This document shows positions 23,500 to 34,330 of a stretch of 64,000 nucleotides of DNA, one piece after another. The notes beneath the pieces are model-generated. The model worked only from the letters and a program-made list of their open reading frames with translations, did not search any database and had not been told where the DNA came from. A program made the position numbers and the translations under genes. The first letter of the stretch is position 1. Every line of letters starts with the position of its first letter. Source of the DNA: Basidiobolus meristosporus CBS 931.73 (lineage: Eukaryota > Basidiobolomycota > Basidiobolomycetes > Basidiobolales > Basidiobolaceae); assembly GCA_002104905.1 (NCBI GenBank), contig MCFE01000265.1, positions 43,915 to 107,914 of the forward strand. The letters run 5' to 3'.

Positions 23500-24076
23500 T
23501 GCAACCAAGTATAAGTTTGTTGTACATCAGGTGGATGTAAAAACTGCATATTGAATGGAAACCTTGATGAGGACCTGTTTGTGGACCAGCCTGATGGGTT
23601 TGCTGACAAAGATAGCCCCCATTTGGTCTGCAAGCTTAAAAAGTCTCCATATGGACTCAAACAATTGCCAAGAGCCTAGAATTACAAAATAAATTCTTAT
23701 TTAGTATCTTTGAGCTTCAAAAGGAGTAATGCTGACTATAGTATATACTATAAGCCAGATAGAGCAATTCCTATTATATTAATACTATATGTGGATGACC
23801 TTATCACAGGTCCCATTATCCAAGAATCCTTGGAAGAGTCCAAATACAGTCTATCTATGGAGTTCAATATGTCCTATCTACAGGGAGAGTTGGTACTCAA
23901 GTATATCCCAGTAGTGATTACTATAGTATTACATAGCAGGAGATCCAACTAGACTAAGCATAACTCTAATAATATATCACTGAGGTTACAGACCTAGCCT
24001 ATGTTTGTTCAGTCCATGTTAATGAACCCCACACTGTAACAAAGGCTCTCCATAGCCCTCAGACAAAGCTTTGGAG
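23500..24076 (+). pseudogene. Copia reverse transcriptase fragment, rearranged
   Basis: Plus-strand reading gives DEDLFVDQPDGFADK, LVCKLKKSPYGLKQLPRAW and ILYVDDLI with an intact YVDD, then ESLEESKYSLSMEF. Frameshifts separate these. After about 23900 comes sequence matching 27330-27507, which in an intact element lies upstream of the reverse transcriptase. The order is therefore scrambled. Confidence 0.8.
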
Positions 24077-24345
24077 TGTTGCAATATTCTGAGGAATTTT
24101 GGAAGTGATGCGGTGAACCAGAGTATTAACCTGTTATTCACTTGTAGATTCAGTGATCAAAAGCATGGTGTTTATACTTTTGACAAAGTAGAGCAAACAA
24201 ACAGGTAGAGTTTGCCAAGGAAGGTCTCAGGAATATGTGTGCAAAGTTGGTGGCTTTTGGACAGCTTTGACAAAGATCATAATCTGGGTACCTGATAATT
24301 TGATAACAATATTTTAAGTGAATCCCAACAAGAAATTTGATCAGT
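24077..24345 (-). repeat. Truncated copia family B LTR
   Basis: Matches 23130-23400 (TGTTGCAATATT, CAAAGATCATAATCTGG, CCCAACAAGAAATTT). The outer 80 bp or so are missing. Confidence 0.75.
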
Positions 24346-25430
24346 TCCTGTGAGCTGGTTAGCAATACAATTAACTTTTACTTGATCTGTTGGGAACCAA
24401 CTGGGTTTTAGCCACAAGTGGTGTCTGACTGTGTTGATAAAGCCTTGGAATTCTTTCAGGGAGCCAATATACTTAGTAGTGGTAACAATCTTGGGATTGT
24501 GGTAGGAGAGAGTTGAAATAGGCTGCTAAGAATTGTGGCTCTGAAGTTGTGCAACAGAGTTTCTGAGGCCTGCATTGTCTTGTTGCAGCTGGGCAAATGC
24601 AGCCATGTGGCTTGCAAAGTTGTACTCTAGACTTGACATGTCAAGGTAGCAGGACAGAGGGAGGTTTCTTGAGCTGGATCAGGAGTACTGGATACTACTA
24701 GGTAATATGTGGGTCATAAAGCTATTAGTTTGTCAACTATACAATTATTGAGCCACAATCCCCAACTTTGAAAAAATAAGCATCACTTCAGATGGTACAT
24801 GCTTTAATGTCCTTTGATATAGTATTATATAAAGGCTTCCAATACAGTAACAATTGTGAACTACACCAGCAGGAAATAAAGTGAATGTAGCTTTGGCCAA
24901 ATATTTTACAAACATAAGGTATCTTTGCCTTTAGAGGATAAGACTAGGGAAAGATTCATACTGATATTAATGGTTGGTATTTCTTTTGAAGTTCATCTTA
25001 AGAACTTTGGGTAGAAGGCAGAGATCCACAGGTGAGCCAAGAGCAGCCTGAAAAAGTTGTTATGAATATGTGCAAGGCAGGAGAGTAGAGCTAGGCAAGG
25101 AAGCGCCAGAAAAGGACTTAGATATGGATCAACAAGCCAAAGTTGATTCCAAGGCAAGGATGTTTATTCAAGACCTATCTTTGTTAGACCAAGGAATATG
25201 TAGGGGGGAATAGGACTACATATACTCTTGGCAATATGGGTACGATGTGACATTGACTAGTAGTAATGGGGTTCTGGGGTGAGGCACAGTAAGTGTGCCA
25301 AGATAGAAATATACTAAAGAACAGACTAAAGTGTCACATGGGATATGCAAGGGGTCAGCTGATCATATGAATAGGTCATGTGAGATATGAATACCATGCA
25401 TGGTATGGAACAATATGAACTCTGATGGGA
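24346..25430. other. Unclassified repeat-zone DNA
   Basis: No gene, terminal repeat or copia motif recognised. Confidence 0.4.
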
Positions 25431-25439
25431 AGCTCCAAA

Positions 25440-28135
25440 GAATGTTCTATTTTGCAATGAATCTGTTCCCTCTGCTGAAAAGCTGAAGGGATCCAACTAC
25501 CAAATGTTAAAGGTGAAGAGGAAGATGCTGCTGCAGGAAAGAGTCCTTTGTGGTATTATTATAGGAAAGAATGCTCTCTGCATAATCTAGGAGAGGGGGC
25601 CTTAAAGTATTAGAAGAAAGAACAAGGTGCCTTGAACCACATATGCCTTAATGTCAAAGACAAAATGCTAACTCAATGCTCAAGAGAGAAAATTGCAAAC
25701 AATGCCTGGAAGGTATTAAAAGATACCTACCAGTCATGTTCAGCTGCCAAGAAAATGTATCATAGACAAAATCCATTACTTGAAAGATATTACCAGCCAA
25801 AGAACTGATAGATCTAATTGAAAGTGTTATCCTGTTAATTGATGAGATGGAATCAGTGGGTGTAGCAGCTACTGCTAAAAATGTGATAGTTACCATGCAG
25901 AATAGCATGAAAGACACATTTCAAGGCCTTGTAACAGCCCTGGACTTCAGAACTGAAGATTTAATCTTCTATACATATATGAAAGGCTCTTGGACAAAGA
26001 ATATAGAGAATTTAGTGCCAAAAAGAAGGAAGAAGAAAGTGTTTTGATTAGTTATGATAACCAACAAAGGATGCACTTGAGACCCTTTAAAGGCAACAGC
26101 AACCTGTTTTGTACCTATTGCAAAAGCAAAGGACACATCAGACTGGTGCCTTAAAAAGAGAGATAATCAGCAACAAAGGCCTGAACAAGGAAATGCTGCA
26201 ACAACTGAGATTGAAATACACAAATCTGCAATAAATATGGCCACAAGCAATAATTCTCAGATGTGGTATATTGATTGTGGAGCATTCCAACACCTGATAC
26301 ACCAAAAAGAACTTTTACCCAATATTAAGATATTTTAATCAAAAAGGTTTTCATGTGTAACAATAGAATACAGCATGCTGTTGGAAAAGGAACTATCCAA
26401 GTTAACCTCAGAAGCTGGAGCACTGTGAAATCTGCAAATATAGCATATAAGCCAGACTACTGTTGAATGGCTCTGGGGTAGTCAAAACTAAGAAAAAATT
26501 AGATCTAATTTGTGCAGGTATATGAGAACATATGAAATATTCCTACTTAGAAGGACTGAAATAGTTGACTATATTTGCTGATAAATAAGTAAGACACACA
26601 TGGATCTACTTCATGTAAAGAAAGGACAAAGCCCTTTCAAAGTTAGGCAGCCCAAAGTCCTAGTGGAGAAAGAAACTGGTGAAAAAATCAGGAAACTATG
26701 ATTGGCCAATGGTGGAGAACATACCTCAAACATCTTCATCCACATCTGCAAAGTTCATGGCACAAAGTAAGAGACTACTGTAGTATACTCTCCACAGCAA
26801 AATGAAGTATCCCAATGTGCTAACAGTCCAATAATATTCACAGCAAGATCTATGATCAATGATCAAAAATTATCCAATAATTCTGCAATGGAATCAGTCA
26901 CTACTAATGCATTTCTCAAAAATAGGAGTTATAGCAGAATAATCTGTGATTTTACCCATCTGAGGTATGGTATGAATATAGACCAGTGGCAGAACATCTA
27001 AGAATACTTGGGTGCACAGAATATGCCAAGAAACTGCCTGGAACTCAGTAAAAATTTGAGAAAAAGAGTGTGAGGTGGATATTGTTGGGCTACTCCAATG
27101 AGTGTAAAGCACACAGACTCTAAAATACCAAAGCAAATTAGCTGATCAAGTCCAGGGATGTGTTGTTTGATGAAAACTCAAGATTTCACAAAAAAATGAC
27201 ATCAGATGATGACAAGGATCTTATCTCAAATCCACCAATAGTCAGGTTCAAATCAGAACAAAACAATAAAGATATTTTCATTCCAGAGTACTCTACCACT
27301 GTGGCTCAGCCTAAATTGGTGCCCAGCTATATCCCAGAAGTGTCTATTATAGTATTACGTGGCAGAGGACCTAACCAGATGAAGCATAGCCCAAATTATT
27401 ATATCAATGATGGTACAAACATAGCCTATGCTTATTCAGTCCATGCTACTGAGCCCCAGACTGTGGCAAAGGCCGTAGATAGCACTTGGACAAAGCTTTG
27501 GAGATCAGCAAAGTCTGTGGGGTATCAGGCCCTGATAGAAAATTAAACTTGGGACTTGGTCAAATTACCTTTTAACCAAAAATCAATTTGATGAAGATGA
27601 GACTTTGAGACCAAGTACAAGACAGATGGCACAATTGAAAGATACAAAGCAAGGCTTGTGGCCAAAGAATACTCTCAGACAAAAGGACAGGACAATACTA
27701 AAATCTTTGCACTTGTAGCCAAGTTTATTTCCACCTGACTAATATTGATTTAAGCAGGTAAATAAAGGTTTTTATTCATCCATCAGTTGTAAATACAGCA
27801 TTTTGGAATGGAGAACATCATGGCAATGTTGACATGTGCCAGCCTAATGGGCTTATTGATTTTGATAACCCTCACTTAGTCTGCAAGCTAAAAAGTATAT
27901 ATATAGTCTTATACAACCACTGAGAGCCTGGAGTTGCAATATAGAAGATTTTTGGAATCTTTGTATGTTCAGAGAGGTACTGCAGACTATAGTGTCTAAT
28001 GTAAGCAAGATGGAGCAAAGTGTGTGCTATAAGCTCTAAATAGCAATGATCTTACTATAACAACCATTAACCACAAAACCTTAGAAGAGACTAAGAATAG
28101 CCTACCTCAGAAGTTAAAGATGTCCCATTTATGAG
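25440..28135 (+). pseudogene. Heavily decayed copia gag-pol
   Basis: Landmarks appear in the normal copia order on the plus strand. Gag start LKGSNYQMLKVKRKMLL (about 25490). Zinc knuckle CTYCKSKGH (about 26110) with the last Cys lost. Protease WYIDCGAFQH (about 26268; usual DSGAS changed to DCGAF). Integrase pieces NGGEHTS (about 26710) and VVYSPQQNEVSQCAN (about 26780). The linker to the reverse transcriptase is in the 128-codon frame at 27160-27546. Reverse transcriptase pieces RYKARLVAKEYSQTKG (about 27640) and PNGLIDFDNPHLVCKLK (about 27840). Many stops and frameshifts in all parts. RNase H is not recognisable. It is older than the element at 33926. Confidence 0.85.
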
Positions 28136-28324
28136 CACTCAGTTATCACTTGGGGATAAAGTGCTCCATAGACAGAAGTACTCAGACTTTCATCCTATGT
28201 CAGTTCAAGTATATTTGGGATATACTTTGGAAGTACAATTTGAAAGAATGAAAATCTACAAACATCCTCATCAAGCTCTGCATTCAAAAAAGCAGTTTAT
28301 ACATTCAATTGACAAATAAAAAAT

Positions 28325-28600
28325 TTTATTTTGCTACAATAGTCCATATTAGTCTGATAGATTTATACTTGGCCACTAGTGCAAAGGTCCCAGTGTAGCT
28401 CAGTCCTTTAGTTTGAGAGTATTCTTTGGCCTTAGGTCTTACTGAGTTTCTTTCAACTGTAACATCAGCCTAGTATTCTGCATTGAGGACCTATCTGCAT
28501 CCAATTGGTTTTTGGTTAGTTGATAATTTGACTAAGTCCTAAATTTGATTTTCAATCAGGGACTGATACACTGCATTATTTTTTGGCAGCATATATATGG
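28325..28600 (-). pseudogene. Copia reverse transcriptase N-terminal fragment, inverted
   Basis: Minus-strand translation gives YQSLIENQI, LSTNQKPIGCR and AKEYSQTKGLSYTGTFALVAKYKSIR, the start of a copia reverse transcriptase domain, in inverted orientation next to the preceding plus-strand remnant. Contains stops. Confidence 0.75.
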
Positions 28601-28754
28601 TAGTGAGTCAAACCAGTGGGGAGGTAATGTTACATATACATATACCAGTAATACCCCCTCTGAAGAAGCTTGTACAGTCCAACAAATGTTGTGAAGCTAT
28701 AGAGTACTGCTCTCAGTATCAATACGGTGAAAATATTTCCAATATGCCTGATGG

Positions 28755-29103
28755 TGTTGTAAAAATTTGTAATTCCACCCAAATATTCACCTAACTTAGT
28801 CACTTAGATCATTACCCTCAAATCCTAGAGAATACTGACCAAATTCCTTGTTGGGATTTACTTCAAGTATTTTCACCAAAATACCAGGTACCCAGAACAT
28901 GAAAATTCTCAAAGTTGTCCAAGCAGCCCCAAACTTTGCACACATATTCTTGGGACCTTCCTTAACCTATTCTACGTGTTTGTAATGCCAAGACCATGTA
29001 AAAGTATAAATACTACTTTTACACTCAATAAATCATTAAGTAAAAACCACATTATCTACTTGTCCTCCCAATCACTTCCAATATCTCCAAGACTCTTACA
29101 ACA
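28755..29103 (+). repeat. Solo LTR, copia family A
   Basis: 349 bp, TGTTGTAAAAATTTG to CTCTTACAACA. Flanked by GATGG (28750-28754) and GATAG (29104-29108), a 5-bp target duplication with one change. No internal region on either side, so it probably arose by recombination between the two LTRs of a full element. Confidence 0.88.
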
Positions 29104-29974
29104 GATAGCACACATTACAAACAACTAAGAAACATGGGCTACTTTCAAGGCATGTATGACCATACCTTTGCCTTGCACTTGATAGGTTCTCATTAAGCAA
29201 GTAGTCTACCTGCAAATCTGGCTGGCCACTGGTTCTCATCAACTTTAATCCACCATGTATTTTCTAGTACCAGAGCAGAACACTCCCTATAAAAAATCTC
29301 AGACTTGAAATTCATCTAATTTTTAGCTGGTATTTTGCTGGTATTCTGATGGTGTTTTGCTGGTATTCAGCTGGTGTTTTAGGTTCATAATCTCAAATGC
29401 AATTTCTGATTGAAGTAGTGGGCAACTAATTACCAAATATGGCAAGGATGCTGGTTTGTCTAGTCTCCTCCTGGAGAACTTGTTTGCTTGCCTGCCCATC
29501 AGCTCAAAACAGAGATATTGAGAGTTGTCAATTTTGAGAAACTTAGAATTCAGCTGATACTATGATGGTGTTTTGCTTGCCTTCTCTCAATTTTTTTTCT
29601 TAGAGGCTGATGTAAGTCTCACTGGTATCAGGGCCTAAATCATTGTCCAACCTTGACAGCTACCTGTATCCTTTTCTAGGTGAGCTTTGTAGGCTTTCAA
29701 GTACAATATTACTAAGTTGTCATCATATCATAGTGCATATTATTGTCTGCATTGGAGATACCCCAGCCATCAGCAAGATAGCGGGCTTTTCTGGCACAAT
29801 GGATGGTATTTCTGGAGAATATGTGAGATCCAAGGGATTTATCAATAACTCAAATACATTATTATTATGCAAACACCAGTACCAAGATTATCATCATTTC
29901 ACAGAGGGAACATACAGAAGTTGGCATGCAATTACAACAGAGTTGGCAAGCTTTAAGCCATCAGGCAGAATACA
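29104..29974. other. Unclassified repeat DNA with GCTGGTATTCTG-like units
   Basis: Around 29325-29375 GCTGGTATT(C/T)-type units recur several times. The complementary motif (CCAGCAGAATACCAG) occurs at 51350-51400 and a similar stretch near 62160, so this belongs to a dispersed repeat. No gene seen. Confidence 0.45.
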
Positions 29975-30880
29975 GAATTAATTCAAAACCAAGATATTTA
30001 AGATAGCAGGTATCTGCTAGAGCAAAAGCTCTCCACCGGGAGCATTTTATTTACTTTTCAACAATATCCATATACTAATGACCAAGCTATCCATGGGGCA
30101 TTTAAGCTGGATAAGCCCACTAAGATACTGGAGAAACTTGAAAGAGTTAGCAAGATATCACAGAGTATCTGCTACCCAAAATATTTCTTATGGGCTTCAA
30201 TTAAGATTCATACACAAATGCAGCTTTAAAATTTGTAATTCCACCTAAATATTCACCCAACTTAGTCACTTAGATAATCACCTGTAAATCCTAGAGAATA
30301 CAGACCAAACTCCTTGTTGGGATTTACTTGGAATTTTTACCAAAATACCAGGTACCCCAAACATGAGAATTCTTAAAGTTGTCCAAACAGCCCCAAACTT
30401 TGCTCACATGTTCTTGGGACCTTCCTTAATCTATTCTATGTGCTTATTATGCCAAGACCAGTTAAAAATATATATACTCATCAAGTGAGAACCACATAAT
30501 CTACATGTCCTCCCAATCACTTCCAATATCTCCAAGACTCATTCAATAAATCATTAAGTGAAACCACATAGTCTACTTGTCCGCCCAATCACTTCCAATA
30601 TCTCCAAAACTCTTAGAACATATGCAACAATACAAACCAAGATACTTAAGATAGCAGGTATCTGCTATAGCAAAAGCTCTCCACTGGGAGGAATGCATTT
30701 GTTTTTTAACAGTATCCCTATACTGATGACCAAGTTGTACATGGGGCATTTCAGCCTAAATGAGCCACTTGATATGCCAGAGAAATTTTTAAGAATTGGC
30801 AAGACATCAAAGTGTATCTGCTACTCAAAATATTTCTCATGGACTACAATTAATAATCATATGCATAGACAACAACACAA
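29975..30880. repeat. Direct repeats of about 245 bp flanking a family A LTR
   Basis: 29985-30224 and 30636-30875 are the same sequence (AAGATA(G)CAGGTATCTGCTA, AAAGCTCTCCAC(C/T)GGGAG, CATGGGGCATTT). Between them lies a 5'-truncated plus-strand family A LTR (30225-30620). Its last 65-70 bp, including CCCAATCACTTCCAATATCTCC, are duplicated in tandem. Confidence 0.75.
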
Positions 30881-32284
30881 GTGCAAGGACTGGATGAACT
30901 GGATATGTATGTATTCAAGTGTGCTTCTGAAGCCATTTCTACCAAGAGTAAATTGGAAGCATCAGGAGTCATATAGTGAAATTGTTGGAATATTTCTCTG
31001 TAAGTAGATCACCAATGCCAACTTAGAACATCTACAGCTTTTATGCAAGAAGATTGCAATGGGACTTGAGTGGCTATGCTACAAGCATAAAGCCAAACAT
31101 GTAGATCTATGATGCCACTGTTTCCATTCTCTACTGCATCTTGCTTGGTTGGTGGAAAATATTAGGCCTTGCTTCACCATTTGGGAGTTTCCTACAGAGC
31201 AGCTGTGTGGGGAGATAGGAAGACTAGTCAAGTTGCAGGTACAATCATATGCCAATCTCATCAGCAATGATACCATCTAGTCTGTCATGGGTGTATTGAG
31301 TTGGCACATGGAGACACCTATGGCTTTGGCATCAAGAAGCTAAGCAGCCATAATGCATGGGTAAGAAGTGAAGTAATTCAGGGTCAGGTTGGGCTCAACA
31401 GGCCGCTAATTTTTATTATGACAACTTAATCAAAGTATGCCTGGTTTCTCCTGTTCACAAGCCAATCTTTACATCATTCAATACAGAACTCACACAAACA
31501 AGAGCCAGAGCACACCTATAAGGGGAACTAGAACTCTACACAACAGGGAGAAGGAATGTACTGGTTGAATATCAAGAAGTTCTTTCCTGATGTCCAGGAG
31601 GTATATAGGGCAAAAGTGGCCGCAACCAAGCACATGGTTGCAAGATATATATGCTACCAGCAAAACAAGGTATATTGGAATTTTGCAAGTATCATTTCAA
31701 AGCCCTGAAGTTGAGGTGATAAACAAGTGTCCATTGCAGAGGGTGTGAGTCTATGTAGTAGTCAGTAAGCAGGAGGTAATAGTTTGTTTTGAGTCAAAGT
31801 ATATGTGGAATAGCCCAGTTAGTATTAGGTGAGCAAATAAAGATGGGTAACTCTACCATGGAATATATGAATGGTGCAACAGGAGGTAGAAAGAGAACAC
31901 CATTTCTAAATTGGTATGGCTGCATTATATAGAACTATCTGTAGGCTGCCATGCAACCATATTGATTCTAGCAGAGGTGAGCAATGAGGCTGTCAGAACT
32001 ACATCAAGTTTGCTGCCATATAAGGTAGTTAGATGTATTGACTGGCTAGGCTGGCTCAAATAAATCAAGAGTGCATTAAGACTGATGAAATTCCAGGCAA
32101 TTGTTGTCCAAAGATTGCAAAAACACTGTCATGTTCTTTACAATATGATAGTAAAATTAGCAAGACACCATTACAATCCCATCATAAGGTTTGACAGGGG
32201 GTTAGTAATGTCAAGCTGCTGGTATTATGATGGACCCTTACAGGATCTGACTGACTGATCTGGATTGGATCCACCAACAGGAAC
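30881..32284. other. Unclassified repeat-zone DNA
   Basis: Nothing supported: no long frames, terminal repeats or known motifs. Confidence 0.4.
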
Positions 32285-32505
32285 ATATTATATTCATACA
32301 GAAATGTGGCATAGGGCCACACAGAACTGAGTGTGAAGCATAGCTCCTCATCTTTATGCAAAGCAGCCTCTGTATTTCACCCATTGTGCTGGGAAAATTC
32401 ATTTTTTGACCTTTTTTTTGGATCAATGTTGTGCAGAAGGTGTAAGAGCACAAAAAGATTGAAATCATGCATCTGGTACTTAATACCCAGGGCACATTGA
32501 ACAAG
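32285..32505. mobile_element. Fragment of the fold-back MITE family
   Basis: Matches the left arm of the 637-bp element at 59887 (CATGCAAAGCAGCC-like block, TTTCACCCATTGTGCTGG, the poly-T tract, GTGTAAGAGCACA, CATCTGGTACT). Neither terminus is intact. Confidence 0.7.
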
Positions 32506-33925
32506 CTAGTACCATAGGGTTCAAGGCTCTGAGCTTGGTGGTTATATGGTGAGTTGTCATCAATTTACCAATATGTCATACTTTCACTTGCTTCACAAAG
32601 CTACTTTTGACTCTGGAATACAATGCTCTGGCTTTCTGAAAGCTTTAGGTTCCTTTATCTTAAAAATGGCAAAGATCTCTAGGTCAACCCACCCAGTGAG
32701 TTAAGGCTGCCCACACTGATCTATGCACTATATGATATTGTGTAACCTGTTCTGTTGCTGATAGAGCATCAGACAACTTGCTGTTTTCCCAGAGCAGTAA
32801 GTACTCTCCAAGTCAAACTCTGAAAGTATTTACTCTATCTATCATACACCTAGGTGGCTCCTTCTGAGTAAGTGGTACTCAACTGAGAGATGGTTAGTCC
32901 CTAACTATCTCAGGCTCATTAAGTGTTGCAGTTCCATACTATTAAATAATCTTGGGAGGTCACTATTTTCTTCTTATGTGCAGGGTTGCTTGATCCTACT
33001 GATCTTATTTTCATATGTTTAATTGTGACTGGGCATTGATTTTTATTGTTGACCAAATACTTCATCATTTGCATAGTTCTTGTTTCTTGGCAATAAGTAT
33101 GCTCTTGACCTGAAGTTGACTGTTGCTTAGCTTAATAGCACTTAGAAACAGCAAGCATCAAGAGTGCTGCAATGCCCCAGAGATATCAGGAAACTGAACA
33201 GAGATCAGAGGAGAAAGAAATATGCATAGAGCAATCACTGTTTCAGGTGTAGAATGCTTTCACTTTATTTCATATAGGGGGATCAAGGAGCTTGACATGT
33301 TGGACCAGAATTATGTCATTTCTCAGCATAACAATCAACAAAGATTGTACAATGCCTGCAGCAAAACACAGTACTTAAGAATACAGTTGACCTTATGAAT
33401 GTTTGCTGAGTCCTATATATGGGTTTCAGTTGAGTGAATTATCAGGGCTTCACAACAAGGCTGGAACAGTGCCAATAACTTAGAGCTCTTCACCTTACTG
33501 AGATCATGGAGGTGGGACTGTGGTATACTTAAGTGCTATGACAGCAAATATAGCATCAAGCTTGGTAACTTTTTGTTGTCTTAATAGTCTGGTTTGCATA
33601 GCATTGAAATAGTCCTAGTACTAGCAACCCATTCTGATAGGACCTGACATGTATGCGTCTGCAGTTGCCCAACATGCAAAAATCCAGAGAGTGTTTTAGT
33701 GGCATTGATGTGGATTGTGGTGAACTTTGTCATGTCATTATGGCACTCTCAAGCAGGTCTAGTGTAATGCTACTATGCCTATATACCAAAAGGCTACTAA
33801 CTTCTCTGTCTCCCCTTGTCATATTAAAATAGCATACTAAAGAATCTCGCCTGTTATTGCCTACACAGTTATCATATGTACTTGACATATAGGAATTGTC
33901 TTGTTTGATATTGTCACATGGTATC
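32506..33925. other. Unclassified DNA left of copia-1
   Basis: No gene recognised. It is not R1-like, although the right flank of copia-1 is. Confidence 0.4.
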
Positions 33926-34294
33926 TGTTGAAATATTGGACTATTTGGTATCATTCAGCCGCTAAAAATTTACTTAACAATTCTAAACTAGTCTTATACA
34001 CTGTAGGACTCATTTACTGCCTTAACTTTGCCACTTTCTCCAGATATATGATCCTATGATTATTCCCCTATAGTCAGGATCAAATTAACACTATTACCAA
34101 ACATTATATACTAACCCTGAAACTGTTACAGAATGCTCCTGAATATTGAGAAACCCTCCCTACTTAGTGTTGCAGCTGTATTACTTCTACAAAGGTATAA
34201 ATACTGAGCTTCTTTATGAATAAACAACAGTTTATCTATTATCACTATTTCCTGATAAGTTCCTTATATCCAAATCACTTCTTAAATTGCAACA
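33926..34294 (+). repeat. 5' LTR of copia-1
   Basis: 369 bp, TG...CA ends. A TATA-like GGTATAAATACTGAGC near 34193 and AATAAACAAC near 34221 give the usual promoter and poly(A) landmarks. Confidence 0.95.
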
Positions 34295-34306
34295 GGTTAT
34301 GAGCCC
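34295..34306 (+). other. Primer-binding site of copia-1
   Basis: GGTTATGAGCCC starts at the first base after the LTR and is complementary to the anticodon stem-loop region of initiator tRNA-Met. This is priming by a cleaved 5' half tRNA, as in Drosophila copia. Confidence 0.88.
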
Positions 34307-34330
34307 CAATTGCCTTAATCTATTCTAAAG

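Noticed and set aside
23500-24345. A complete minus-strand copia family B element with two LTRs (23130 and 24077)
   Set aside because: Both LTRs have the same orientation, but the DNA between them is plus-strand pol in scrambled order, so they are not the two ends of one element.
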